Below, in pieces: positions 15,111 to 24,298 of a stretch of 38,077 nucleotides of DNA; the first letter of the stretch is position 1, and each line of letters starts with the position of its first letter. Made by a program: the position numbers and the translations under genes. The notes beneath the pieces were generated by a model. That model was not told the origin of the DNA. It did no database searches and was given only the letters and a program-made list of their open reading frames with translations. Origin of the DNA: Actinomycetes bacterium (GTDB taxonomy: Bacteria > Actinomycetota > Acidimicrobiia > Acidimicrobiales > JAKAVM01); contig JAKAWH010000016.1 in assembly GCA_021817065.1 (NCBI GenBank), positions 1-38,077 of the forward strand, written 5' to 3'.

Positions 15111-16500
15111 CCTTGACCGCGGTAACCAGCTTGGCGAGCGAGTCCTTGGCATCACCGAAAAGCATGGTGGTCTTCGGGTCGTAGAAGAGCTCGTTGTCGA
15201 TGCCGGCGAATCCCGGGCGCATGGAGCGCTTCATGAAGATCACGCTTGCAGCCCTGTCGACGTCGATGATCGGCATGCCGTAGATCGGACTTCCCGGAGA
15301 GTCCCGGGCGGCAGGGTTGACCACGTCGTTGGCACCAACCACAAGTACCACGTCAGTGGAGGGCAACTCCGAGTTGGCCTCCTCCATCTCCTTCAATTGC
15401 TCGTAGGGTACGTCCGCCTCGGCCAAGAGCACGTTCATGTGCCCCGGCATCCGCCCCGCAACCGGGTGGATGGCGTAGGCCACCTCCACCCCCTTCTTCT
15501 CTAGGGCGTCGGCCAGTTCCTTGACGGTGTGCTGGGCCTGGGCGACAGCGAGCCCGTAGCCCGGGACGATCACCACCTTGGACGAGTAGGCCAGGAGGGT
15601 ACCGATGTCCTCGGGCCCTGCCGACTTCACCGGCCTCTGCTCGCCAGCGGCCCCCCCTCCCTCTCCTGCAACCACCGACCCGAACGCGCCGAAAAGGATA
15701 TTGGTGAGAGAGCGCCCCATCGCCTGGCTCATCATCCGGGTAAGCAGGGTACCCGAGGCGCCCACCAGGGTCCCGCCCACGATGAGGGGGATCGAGTCGA
15801 AGACGAAGCCGGTGGCCGCAACGGCCAGGCCGGTGAATGAGTTGAGGAGTGAGATGACCACCGGCATGTCTGCCCCGCCGATCGGGAGGGCGAAGGCCAC
15901 CCCGAATAACACTGCCAGCCCGCCCATCACCGACAGCACCGGCACCGAGGAGATACCCAGCACTGCTGCGGCCAGACCGACGATGCCCAGTCCAACCAGG
16001 GCGTTCACCACTTGCTGGCCGGGATAGGTGATCGGGCGCCCGGTCATCACCTCCTGGAGCTTGGCGAATGCGATCACCGAGCCCGAGAACGACACGCATC
16101 CCACGATCACCGCGAAGATGGTGCACACCTGCAGCCAGGTGGCGATAGTCCCTCCGTGGTGCACGAAGTCGGCGATGTCGGCCAGGGCCGCAGCTCCGCC
16201 ACCCACCCCGTTGAAGGCAGCCACCATCTGGGGCATTGCGGTCATCTTCACCAGACGGGCGGCAGGGATCCCCACCACTACGCCGATCGCGATGGCGATC
16301 ACGATGAGGGCGACGTTATGCACCGGGCCGTCGACGAAAGTCATCCCTACCGCGATGAACATGCCCACCGCACCGATGATGTTGCCCCGGCGGGCGCTCT
16401 TGGGCGAGCTCAGGCCCTTCAACGCCAGTATGAAACAGACGAAGGCGACCAGGTAGGCGATGTTGACGCCGGTAGCGAGATCGATGGTTCCCAGGGTCAT
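15103..16500 (-). CDS. pntB: NAD(P) transhydrogenase subunit beta
   Basis: Membrane subunit of the proton-translocating transhydrogenase that exchanges hydride between NADH and NADP+. At 465 residues it has about eight or nine hydrophobic segments in the first 270 residues (NIAYLVAFVCFILALKGLSS, IIGAVGMFIAVGMTFV, VALIVIAIAIGVVVG), then the NADP-binding dIII domain with VVIVPGYGLAVAQAQH, HPVAGRMPGHMNVLLAEADV, DVVLVVGANDVVNPAA and the end MKRSMRPGFAGIDNELF. ATG 16500 lies 22 bases after the pntAB stop. The family assignment is secure. Confidence 0.96.
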   Translation of the reverse strand: MTLGTIDLATGVNIAYLVAFVCFILALKGLSSPKSARRGNIIGAVGMFIAVGMTFVDGPVHNVALIVIAIAIGVVVGIPAARLVKMTAMPQMVAAFNGVGGGAAALADIADFVHHGGTIATWLQVCTIFAVIVGCVSFSGSVIAFAKLQEVMTGRPITYPGQQVVNALVGLGIVGLAAAVLGISSVPVLSVMGGLAVLFGVAFALPIGGADMPVVISLLNSFTGLAVAATGFVFDSIPLIVGGTLVGASGTLLTRMMSQAMGRSLTNILFGAFGSVVAGEGGGAAGEQRPVKSAGPEDIGTLLAYSSKVVIVPGYGLAVAQAQHTVKELADALEKKGVEVAYAIHPVAGRMPGHMNVLLAEADVPYEQLKEMEEANSELPSTDVVLVVGANDVVNPAARDSPGSPIYGMPIIDVDRAASVIFMKRSMRPGFAGIDNELFYDPKTTMLFGDAKDSLAKLVTAVKAA

Positions 16501-16522
16501 GGAAAAGGCGACTCCCTGTTCG

Positions 16523-16906
16523 CTAGCTCGCTGCCGGCTTGCTGCCGCCGCTGCCCGAATCGGCAGGGGCAGGTGCCGCCTTCTTCTTCGACTTGAACAT
16601 CTCCAGCATCCGGTCGGTCACCACGAATCCACCCACCACGTTCAGGGTTGCCAGCAGCACCGCTGCGAAGCCGAGCACTTGCAGGGTCGTGGTCTGCGCC
16701 CCGGCAAGAACGACGATCGAAGCCACCAGGATCACCCCGTGCACCGCGTTGGTTCCCGACATCAGGGGGGTGTGAAGGAGAGTCGGAACACGAGAGATCA
16801 CTTCGAACCCCACGAAGATGGACAGGATGAACACGGTGAGCAGTTCGAGCACACCGCCTTTCACTGTGCCCCCCAGTACCCCCATCACCATGCCACCGGT
16901 CATCAC
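16523..16906 (-). CDS. pntAB: NAD(P) transhydrogenase subunit alpha part 2
   Basis: Small membrane subunit, 127 residues, with three hydrophobic segments (LELLTVFILSIFVGFEVIS, NAVHGVILVASIVVLAGAQ, VLGFAAVLLATLNVVGGFVV) and the typical VPTLLHTPLMSGTNAVHG stretch. The C-terminus adds a Lys/Ala/Pro-rich tail (KSKKKAAPAPAD) seen in some homologues. The start ATG at 16906 overlaps the pntAA stop (ATGA); a second ATG follows at once. The split alpha subunit is typical of actinobacterial and alphaproteobacterial enzymes. Confidence 0.94.
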   Translation of the reverse strand: MMTGGMVMGVLGGTVKGGVLELLTVFILSIFVGFEVISRVPTLLHTPLMSGTNAVHGVILVASIVVLAGAQTTTLQVLGFAAVLLATLNVVGGFVVTDRMLEMFKSKKKAAPAPADSGSGGSKPAAS

Positions 16907-18021
16907 TTCGCTCCCTTCTCGACCAGGCGCACCTCGCCTGCATTGACCACGCAGGTGGCAGCGAATACCTCGTCCTCCATGTCCGGCGCGAACGCCCCCT
17001 CTTTGGTAGCCGAGAGGACCAGGTTCATCAGGTTCTTAGCGTAGAGCTGGCTGGAATTCGAGGGCATCGAGCTGGGTAGCTCGGAGGCGCCGATCACGGT
17101 GACTCCGTTGTGAACCACTTCTTCGCGGTCCACGGTCAGCTCACAATTGCCCCCAGTGGCCGCCGCCAGGTCGACGATAACCGACCCGGGCTTCATCGCC
17201 TCCACCATCTCGGTGGTAACTAGGCGGGGTGCTGCACGCCCGGGAATCGCAGCGGTGGTGATCACCACATCGGAGGCGGCAACCACCCCCGCAATAAGAG
17301 CCTGCTGGCGCTTCTGGAAGTCCTCAGTCTGCTCTGCGGCATAGCCACCGGAACCCTCCGCCGCCTCCAGATCCAGCTCTACGAACTTGGCACCGAGGCT
17401 CTGAACCTCTTCCTTCACCGCGGGGCGGACATCGTAGGCGCTCACTTGGGCGCCCAGGCGCTTGGCAGTGGCGATGGCTTGGAGCCCCGCCACCCCGGCT
17501 CCCATCACCAGCACTTTGGCTGGAGGAATAGTCCCCGCCGCGGTCATCAGCATCGGGAAGAATTTCGGCAGCCTCACCGCCGCCACCAGCACAGCCTTGT
17601 AACCCGACAGGGACGCCTGGGAGGAAAGGGTGTCCATCGACTGGGCACGGGAGATTCGGGGGAGCAGGTCGGTACTGAACACCGAGCACTTCGAACCGGC
17701 AAGTACATCGATCGCCTCGCGGTAGTTGGCCGGCTGGCCGGTCGAGATCACCGCGCATCCCTCGGGAACTGTCTTCGCCTCCTCAACCGAAGGTGGCAGC
17801 ACCCGGAGAACCAGCCCGGCCCCCCTGAGGGTCGCCGCGGCATCCTGCTCCATCTTGGCTCCCGCCTCCGAAAAGGCCGTGTCATCGATGAATGCGCCAG
17901 TTCCGGCTCCTGCCTGAACTGCTACCTCGTACCCTGCACCCACCAACTTGCCCACCACATCGGGAGTGGCGGCAACCCGCCGCTCGCCTGGTCCCGACTC
18001 GGCGGGGATCGCGATCCTCAC
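16903..18021 (-). CDS. pntAA: NAD(P) transhydrogenase subunit alpha part 1
   Basis: Soluble NAD(H)-binding dI component, 372 residues, related to alanine dehydrogenase. Motifs are IAIPAESGPGERRVAATPD at the N-terminus, the mobile-loop region PRISRAQSMDTLSSQA, the Rossmann loop VLVMGAGVAGLQAIATAKRL with AYDVRPAVKEEVQSLGAKF, and TTAAIPGRAAPRLVT. The start codon is GTG (18019-18021), with GGAG about 10 bases upstream. It heads the pntAA-pntAB-pntB operon. Confidence 0.95.
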   Translation of the reverse strand: MRIAIPAESGPGERRVAATPDVVGKLVGAGYEVAVQAGAGTGAFIDDTAFSEAGAKMEQDAAATLRGAGLVLRVLPPSVEEAKTVPEGCAVISTGQPANYREAIDVLAGSKCSVFSTDLLPRISRAQSMDTLSSQASLSGYKAVLVAAVRLPKFFPMLMTAAGTIPPAKVLVMGAGVAGLQAIATAKRLGAQVSAYDVRPAVKEEVQSLGAKFVELDLEAAEGSGGYAAEQTEDFQKRQQALIAGVVAASDVVITTAAIPGRAAPRLVTTEMVEAMKPGSVIVDLAAATGGNCELTVDREEVVHNGVTVIGASELPSSMPSNSSQLYAKNLMNLVLSATKEGAFAPDMEDEVFAATCVVNAGEVRLVEKGAK

Positions 18022-18304
18022 CGGCCGCGACTCCGCTCTCCCGTCCGTGCCGGCAGAGCCTCGATAGTTCTGTGCAGCGCCCTCATGGTTTCGCCGTACT
18101 CTACCGGGTCACCGACAGCGATGACCACCCGGGAAACCCGGTGAAACCGGTTCTACCCGCCGGGCTTCCCGCCATCGATCAACGCCAACGATACCGGTTC
18201 TCCTCACCCAGGCGGCCTGGTGCATGAACGCGGCACTGCCGGGCCCTATGGCCCGGCAGTGCTCTTACTTCCTGTGCTGATCGGAGTCTGCCCGATCGCC
18301 TGGC
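18022..18304. other. Intergenic region between giant surface protein and pnt operon
   Basis: These 283 bases hold the terminator hairpin listed at 18233-18262 and, nearer pntAA, a small CCGGG-AAA-CCCGG hairpin (18129-18141). A TAGAGT hexamer on the minus strand around 18098-18103 could be a pnt -10, without a good -35. No gene is seen. Confidence 0.45.
18233..18262 (-). terminator. Perfect 13-bp terminator hairpin after the giant surface protein gene
   Basis: GCACTGCCGGGCC (18233-18245) pairs without mismatch with GGCCCGGCAGTGC (18250-18262) around loop CTAT. It lies 42 bases beyond the stop of the minus-strand giant gene and before the pnt promoter region. The plus-strand side is followed by T-rich TCTTACTTCCTG; the minus side has no T tract, so it may also insulate against antisense reading. 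Confidence 0.8.
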
Positions 18305-21300
18305 TTACGAGGCGGCGATAGCCACCACACCACTTGCAGCAGGCCCGGTCAGCGACTGGGCATCCCCGAAGTTAGCGGCAGGAGTGCTGGAGTTGGCAAT
18401 CCAGTATCCAGCGCCGGTAGAGGTTTCGGCGATACCAACTGCGGTAATACCAGCAGGCAGCGAACCGTGCTCGGACCCGTGGAAGATCGGGGATCCTGGC
18501 GGGAAGGTGAACACCCCACCGTCGGCGCCAACCATCTCGTAGTTGGTCCCGAAGGCGATCATCCCGACCACCGGGGCAGCCAGCTTGACGCCACCCATCG
18601 AGCCCTGGAAGGTCGCATCACCGAAGGTGAAGATCCCACCGTCGGCGCCAACTTCCCAGTAGCCCTGCCCATCGCCCGTGGACACAATGCCCACGATCGG
18701 AGAGTTCAGCGGCAGGACCGAGTTCGAGCCACCAGCCGGCGCGCTCGGGTTCAACTGAGCAGGAGTGCCATGGTAGACGGCGTCCCCGAAGGTGAAGATG
18801 TCACCCTGGCCGTCGACCTCCCAGTAGCCCTTGCCATCGGCCGTAGCCGCTATTCCCACGATCCCACCGGTGACCACGGCGGCATTGCTGCCACCGGCCG
18901 GCAAGTTCGGGTTGAGCTGGCTCGGGCCCCCGTAGTACAGGGCCGTACCGGCGGTGTAGATGTTGCCGGCCGAGTCGACCAGCCAGTAGCCAGTCCCACC
19001 CGGCGAGGTGGCGATAGCCACGACCTTGTTAGGACCGAGATTCATGCCGGCAGGGGTGATCGCCGGAGCAGATCCATAGGCGTCCACGGTGCCCTGGCTG
19101 GTCACCAGCCAGTATCCCTGGCCGCTCACAGCGTTGTAGGTGAACTTGTCCGCCGCGCTCATCGCCGACGTGCCGCCGGGCCCGACAACCGTGACGTCCA
19201 CCGCACCTGCACTACCCGCTGGCGACGCCACCGTGATCGATGTAGCCGAATTCAAGGTGAACGGCCCGTTCGCATCGCTGTTCACGGAACCAAACATCAC
19301 CGCGGTGGCCTGGCAAGTGGCGCTGGAACCGGAACCCACTTCGAAGTTAGTTCCAGTGATGGTCACGCTGGTCCCCCCAGCCTCCGGACCATTAGCCGGA
19401 GAGACTGCGGTGACCGTCGGAGCCGAGCAGTTCGAGTAGGTGAACACGTCCGCAGCGGTCTTCGGCGAGGTTCCGCCTGGAGTAAGCACGGTGATGTCGT
19501 ACGTGCCCGCTGCCTCGGCGGGCGAAACGACAGTCAACGAAGTGTCCGATGCCACGTTAAGGCTGGTTCCTTTGCCGCCCGCGCCACCACCGGTCGGAGT
19601 GAAGTCGACCTCAGTTGCCCCGGTGAAGCCGCTGCCGGTCACGGTCACGGTGGTACCCCCAGCCACAAGGCCAGAAGTCGGGCTGATCGCGCTCACCGCC
19701 GGCACAGGCGCCGTGTAGGCGAATTGATCGCTAGACGACGTGGCACTCGTGCCACCAGCCGTCGATACCGTCACATCGACCGTTCCGGCCGTCGTGGTCG
19801 CCGGCGATGATGCGGTCAACGAGGTGGCAGAAGTGACGCTGACCGACGTCGCTGCCGTGCTCCCGAACTTCACGGTCGCTGCCGAGGTGAAGTTGGTTCC
19901 GGTGATAACGACACTGGTCCCGCCAGCGGTCGGACCGGTCGCCGGGCTTACCGCGCTAACCGTCGGCGCCGCGGGAGGCACCATCACAGTTGCCGCCGAG
20001 GTCACGGGTACGCTGTCCTTCGACGTCGTGACACTGAGCGTCTGGCTCCCAGCGGGATTCGTCACCCCATTGATGACCAGGCTGACATCCGTTCCACCGC
20101 CACAACCATTATTAGCCGCAACGTTGATACCCGAAGGGTCGCTCACCGTGACACTATTCGGCGAGGTGCCCACGGTCGCTGTGGTGGAGGTGCTGTTGAT
20201 CCCATAGCCACTCGACGGGAACGTAGTCCCGCTCGCAGCCGTAATGGCCACCGTATCCGTTCCCCCGACCAGGCCGCTCGTCGCACAGAAGTTCACTGTG
20301 TAATTTGCAGGCTCCTGCGCATTCTCGCTGCTGTAGGTGACCGCAAGATGTGTGATCGCGCTCCCTATCGAGTAGGAGGACGAGCTCACCAGCGCCTGAT
20401 CACCAAAGCTGGTCTGATCTGTAGTATGGACGCTGAACGAATAGGTCGAGCCCGGCGCCGGGTTTGTGGTCACCATAAGGGACACGAACACCGGGGTTTC
20501 AGCAGGAATCACCTGATTGGCGTTGAGTGTCATCACCACGCTGTCATTAGCAGAGTGCGTAGTAAAGAGCGTCTCTGCTGCCGGAACCATCCCGTTGATC
20601 AGGTCACCCGCGCCAGTCAGGACCGTACCGCTCGGGGCGATGACGGCAACCTGACCGTTGTTGCCGGTGTTCGGGCAATCTGCCAGCGTATTCGCGCCAC
20701 AGATGTCACCAAAAGCGCTGGTGATGAATCCGATGGTATACGTCGACCCCAGACCGGTCGTCGCTGGGTCGGCGGCGGGACCAATCAGGTTACTTACTGC
20801 AGTGGAAACCTCATAGTTGCCCGAGGTAACCGCGGACTGATCTGCGCTAGTGGACACTTCCAGGTGGTAAGTGGCCGGCTTGGTTGGGTTGGTAACGCTA
20901 GAAACAGAGAGCGAGAAGGTCTGAACCGACGACCCGACGTTGCTCGGCAGGGTGATGGTGGCCGTCGCATTCGAGTTCGACAGGCTAACTGACCCACCCA
21001 CTGAGCCGACTGACACGTTGTTGACGTCGTAATCGCTGGTAGCGGACGGAAACACCGTTCCAGCAGCAGTGGTGCTCGCGTCCAGGATGATCTGTCCAGA
21101 TCCGCCGTTTAGGGCAGTGGTTGCGCCCGACGTGTGAAAGTTGATCGTGTAGCTCGCAGCTTGGCCGACCACGCCTGGCGTCGGTCCCGCCATCGAGTCA
21201 ACCACCACTGAAGTCGGAGCAGGGCTCAGAGAGTAACTGATATTAGCCGCAGTGGGATTCCCAACAAGACCGATGTCCGAATTGTCGGCACTGCTGCCAA

Positions 21301-23932
21301 TGCTCATGCTGAAGGTGGTGGTGGCCGCCGGCAGAGTTGCCGTGGAGCCAACGATGGTCACGACGATCTTACCGCCATTGGCGATAACCAGCTCGTTTGG
21401 AATGGTGACTGAATCTGTATAGTCGCCGGGACCTCCTCCCTGAGTAGAGGCAGTCATGACGCCGTTCACAAAGGCGGTGGTTGCGGTAAACGGGCTTCCC
21501 TCGGCCACAGCCTCACTGGAGGCGAGCTCGACATAGGCGTTGCTGTTGCCAGCCAAAGAGCCATTGCTCTGGGCATTGGTCGAGATGTTGAAACCGAACG
21601 GCGTCGTATTGAACGAGGTTGGAACCATAACGGGAGATCCCAACTTGGTACCGCTGGCTGCACCGATCACCTGGAAGGAAGTGGTCGCCACGTTGTTGTT
21701 ATCGGTGGCCGTCTCGATCTGCCAGGAGGTGTTGTACGTCCCGGTGGGGAAGGTGACGTCTGTGTGGGGAACCGTCACGGTGAAGGCAGTCCCCGCCGTG
21801 AGATTGGCCGTGTTGGTGATGGTCAGGACATTGCCGGCAGTGCCGCAGCCAGGGGAGGTCCCGGCAGCGCCCCCCAGGCCAGCGTTCCCATTTACCGTAT
21901 AGAAGGCCCCCGTGCTGAATACCGTCCCACAGGGTGCGGTCACGGTGACAGTCGCCGGAGTGGAGGTCGAATAGGCGACGGCATTGACGACGTAGTTCGC
22001 GCCACCCGCATTGGTCACCGAAGGCGAGCCGTACTGACCATAGACGTGGTTGGTCGAAACGGCCACCGTCGAGAAAGCCGAGCTAGCCACCGGCGAAGTA
22101 TCCCCCGTTGTGGAAACCGCAATGGTGTTGGCGGTCGACGCTGCCGGATTCACAATGGGATTGACCACGATGGAGACCGTCTGACCTGCTGCGTAGGACA
22201 GGGCCTCGGGCAGTTGGATGGTCTCCGCCGTCGCGGTCCCGGCTCCAGCACAATTTAACGTGCTGTTGGGGGCGCCGGGAGTATTGGAGGCGGCGCCGAC
22301 TGAGACTCCAGGCAGATAGACACCGCTGGCAACTTGGAAGACGTAGTCTCCCGGTCCGTTGGGAAGGTAGCTGTTGGCTCCCGAGGGGCAGAAGGTCACG
22401 GTGTCCGGAGTCGAATTGTTTCCACTGATAGCGGTGGTGGCAGTGAAGCTGATCGTGTAGGCAGCAGTTACCGGATTGCCTACCCCCGTTCCGACAAGAT
22501 TCGTTGAGGGAGCCACCGTGACGTTGGTCACCGACGTTGCGATGGTGTAAGTCGTCGATGTGGATGCCGCTACATCGGCCGATGAAGATGCGCTAAAGGT
22601 GTAGGCGGTCCCAGCACCGGGGTTACCTGCGCCGGTGATCGACACCAGTGCGCAGTCACCGGCCGTCACCGCAACCGGAGTGGTGATCGTGACGCTCGTC
22701 CCGCTCACGTTCACCGAGGAGGGCTGTGCGGAAGCGGTCACATTTGCCGTTGTAATACTCCCGTCGGCGTTACAAACCGCATTCGATGCGGTCACCGTGT
22801 AGAGGGAGGCGGTGGTAGGCAGGGTTGTACCGGTGGGGAAGGTGAGGGTGATGGTGCCGGTTCCGGCAGCAAGGTTACCCGATCCAGCAGGAACGTTCGA
22901 CGCGTTGAAGGACGCATGGTAGACGGTGGAAGTCGCACCGGCGGTATCCGGGCTCGGGAAGCCAGTCTGCATCTTCGCGTTAGCGACAGAAGTGCCGATC
23001 ACGAAGGATGAGGTTGCCGAAGGAGCTGTATCGGACGAAGTGGAGACGTTGATGGTGTAGTTGCCCGGATTTTGCGGATTATGGGCACCGAAGACGATCA
23101 CAGTCACACTCGAAGAGGGTCCGATGTTGACATTCCCCGGAACGGTCAGGGTCACCGAAGCGGTTCCTCCACCGGATGCGATATTGGTCACGGCAACGTT
23201 GTTGATGATGTAGGCACCGGCAGTACCGGGGAACGTCGCGGCGGTCGGAGAGTTCACGAAGGACAACGTGATGGTTCCGGCGCCTCCGACCAGGCTCCCG
23301 CTGGCGCTCGTCTTGAAGCCGACAGTGTAGACGGAATAAGCCGTGTTGGCCGTGGCGGGCGTCGGGGTGGGTCCGGTCAGCGCCGAAATACCTGAGGTAA
23401 TCGCGTAGGCGGCGGTGAGGGCGGCGGCGGTATCCGACGAGGTCGAGATGGACGCTTGGTCGGTGCCGCTCACCGTAGACGGGTTGGTGACACCGGTAAT
23501 GGTCACTGTTACCGGAGTGGCATCCGCGACCGCCACGGGAGTGGTGATCACCGCCTGGGAGCCCGATACCGTGACGCTGGTCGCTGTCTGCGCCCCCGCA
23601 TTATTGGGGTTGACTGTATAGGCGTTCGAGCTTGCGGCCGGCAGGGTCGTCCCGGTCGGAAGGTTGAGGGTAATCGTGCCGCTGCCTGCAGTAAGGGCAC
23701 CCGTTGAGCTCGTAGTGAAGCCGAGAGTGTACATTACACTCGTCGCTCCAGCGCCGTAGGACGAGAGCGAGATTGTTGGGCTCGAAACGGCTGTCGCCGC
23801 GCCGGCTGCGGTCGCTCCCAACAGGGGCAGCAGCCCCATGACGGTCAGCGCTGCGGTGAAAGCCGCCGCGATCGCCCTTCGCAAAGTCAGCCACCTGGCG
23901 GTTGGCGTGGCTTCCTGGGTGGTCACATTCAC
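18305..23932 (-). CDS. Secreted giant repeat protein with Ig-like modules, three IPT/TIG domains and GYW/FGDA repeats
   Basis: A 1875-residue surface or extracellular protein. Residues 1-48 are a Sec signal peptide: WLTLRRAIAAAFTAALTVM then GLLPLLGATAAGAATA. About nine related modules of 110-140 residues follow (roughly 50-1318), each rich in Thr/Ser/Ala/Val with patterns such as GSGTITLNLPTGTTLP and VTITGVTNPST ending in a SxSTSxD strand. Three IPT/TIG domains occupy about 1319-1599 (SPATGPTAGGTSVVITGTNF). The last 276 residues hold six GYWxVxxxGxIxxFGDA repeats, likely a beta-propeller-like fold common in Acidimicrobiia surface proteins. No LPXTG or C-terminal membrane anchor is seen. I chose GTG 23932 because AAGGAG lies 8 bases upstream; the ATG at 24052 falls inside the promoter. 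Ligand and function are unknown; adhesion or surface-layer duty is inference. Confidence 0.85.
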   Translation of the reverse strand: MNVTTQEATPTARWLTLRRAIAAAFTAALTVMGLLPLLGATAAGAATAVSSPTISLSSYGAGATSVMYTLGFTTSSTGALTAGSGTITLNLPTGTTLPAASSNAYTVNPNNAGAQTATSVTVSGSQAVITTPVAVADATPVTVTITGVTNPSTVSGTDQASISTSSDTAAALTAAYAITSGISALTGPTPTPATANTAYSVYTVGFKTSASGSLVGGAGTITLSFVNSPTAATFPGTAGAYIINNVAVTNIASGGGTASVTLTVPGNVNIGPSSSVTVIVFGAHNPQNPGNYTINVSTSSDTAPSATSSFVIGTSVANAKMQTGFPSPDTAGATSTVYHASFNASNVPAGSGNLAAGTGTITLTFPTGTTLPTTASLYTVTASNAVCNADGSITTANVTASAQPSSVNVSGTSVTITTPVAVTAGDCALVSITGAGNPGAGTAYTFSASSSADVAASTSTTYTIATSVTNVTVAPSTNLVGTGVGNPVTAAYTISFTATTAISGNNSTPDTVTFCPSGANSYLPNGPGDYVFQVASGVYLPGVSVGAASNTPGAPNSTLNCAGAGTATAETIQLPEALSYAAGQTVSIVVNPIVNPAASTANTIAVSTTGDTSPVASSAFSTVAVSTNHVYGQYGSPSVTNAGGANYVVNAVAYSTSTPATVTVTAPCGTVFSTGAFYTVNGNAGLGGAAGTSPGCGTAGNVLTITNTANLTAGTAFTVTVPHTDVTFPTGTYNTSWQIETATDNNNVATTSFQVIGAASGTKLGSPVMVPTSFNTTPFGFNISTNAQSNGSLAGNSNAYVELASSEAVAEGSPFTATTAFVNGVMTASTQGGGPGDYTDSVTIPNELVIANGGKIVVTIVGSTATLPAATTTFSMSIGSSADNSDIGLVGNPTAANISYSLSPAPTSVVVDSMAGPTPGVVGQAASYTINFHTSGATTALNGGSGQIILDASTTAAGTVFPSATSDYDVNNVSVGSVGGSVSLSNSNATATITLPSNVGSSVQTFSLSVSSVTNPTKPATYHLEVSTSADQSAVTSGNYEVSTAVSNLIGPAADPATTGLGSTYTIGFITSAFGDICGANTLADCPNTGNNGQVAVIAPSGTVLTGAGDLINGMVPAAETLFTTHSANDSVVMTLNANQVIPAETPVFVSLMVTTNPAPGSTYSFSVHTTDQTSFGDQALVSSSSYSIGSAITHLAVTYSSENAQEPANYTVNFCATSGLVGGTDTVAITAASGTTFPSSGYGINSTSTTATVGTSPNSVTVSDPSGINVAANNGCGGGTDVSLVINGVTNPAGSQTLSVTTSKDSVPVTSAATVMVPPAAPTVSAVSPATGPTAGGTSVVITGTNFTSAATVKFGSTAATSVSVTSATSLTASSPATTTAGTVDVTVSTAGGTSATSSSDQFAYTAPVPAVSAISPTSGLVAGGTTVTVTGSGFTGATEVDFTPTGGGAGGKGTSLNVASDTSLTVVSPAEAAGTYDITVLTPGGTSPKTAADVFTYSNCSAPTVTAVSPANGPEAGGTSVTITGTNFEVGSGSSATCQATAVMFGSVNSDANGPFTLNSATSITVASPAGSAGAVDVTVVGPGGTSAMSAADKFTYNAVSGQGYWLVTSQGTVDAYGSAPAITPAGMNLGPNKVVAIATSPGGTGYWLVDSAGNIYTAGTALYYGGPSQLNPNLPAGGSNAAVVTGGIVGIAATADGKGYWEVDGQGDIFTFGDAVYHGTPAQLNPSAPAGGSNSVLPLNSPIVGIVSTGDGQGYWEVGADGGIFTFGDATFQGSMGGVKLAAPVVGMIAFGTNYEMVGADGGVFTFPPGSPIFHGSEHGSLPAGITAVGIAETSTGAGYWIANSSTPAANFGDAQSLTGPAASGVVAIAAS

Positions 23933-24023
23933 TGCTGCATCTCCTTCTGTGGTGTGGCTCATGTAGAGCCTGGCTCCGGAACCTACGTATTCGTGCCCGC
24001 GCGCGGTGGCGCAGGTCTTGCAC

Positions 24024-24052
24024 AAGCTAGGCGGTTGGCACAGCCATGTCAA
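24024..24052 (-). promoter_or_regulatory. Near-consensus housekeeping promoter of the giant surface protein gene
   Basis: On the minus strand, TTGACA (24047-24052) is a perfect -35, separated by exactly 17 bases from TAGCTT (24024-24029), a TANNNT -10. Transcription would start near 24017 and give a leader of about 85 bases to the GTG at 23932. It is the best promoter in the window and implies strong constitutive expression. Confidence 0.8.
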
Positions 24053-24074
24053 GCACAGTCGAAACAGGATTCTC

Positions 24075-24106
24075 TGACCAGGGTGTCCGCGAGAAACTCC
24101 TGGTCA
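24075..24106. promoter_or_regulatory. 8-bp inverted repeat between surface-protein and tatA promoters
   Basis: TGACCAGG (24075-24082) and CCTGGTCA (24099-24106) form a perfect inverted repeat with a 16-base spacer, centred 38 bases upstream of the -35 of the giant gene. It could be a two-half-site operator or upstream activator site for either divergent gene. No protein is assigned. Confidence 0.4.
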
Positions 24107-24165
24107 AGAGGCCCACCTATCCGTCGCTTCCCGAGAGTCACGGAGGGAGGCCGTTCGACTACGAC

Positions 24166-24194
24166 CTGGACTTTTCCCGCTGCAGGTATAGGAT
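24166..24194 (+). promoter_or_regulatory. Weak candidate tatA promoter
   Basis: TAGGAT (24189-24194) fits a -10 and lies 17 bases after CTGGAC (24166-24171), a poor -35. It is the only candidate seen between the divergent genes for the plus strand. The leader would be about 100 bases; no riboswitch-like structure was recognised in it. Confidence 0.25.
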
Positions 24195-24298
24195 GGGGCG
24201 CGGGAGCCCGGAAAGTCCGTTGATCGGCACTCGCTGCGGCTGCCAGGGAGCCGGATCCGATCCGGCAGGACACACGAGAGATAGAGGTGCCAAGGCAG

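Noticed and set aside
18467-19810. Plus-strand 447-codon frame opposite the giant gene
   Set aside because: It mirrors the repeat coding of the minus strand, gives Arg/His-rich low-complexity protein and has no family motif.
23933-24052. ATG at 24052 or 23962 as start of the giant protein
   Set aside because: 24052 overlaps the -35 box; 23962 lacks a ribosome site, while GTG 23932 has AAGGAG at proper spacing and leads directly into the signal peptide.
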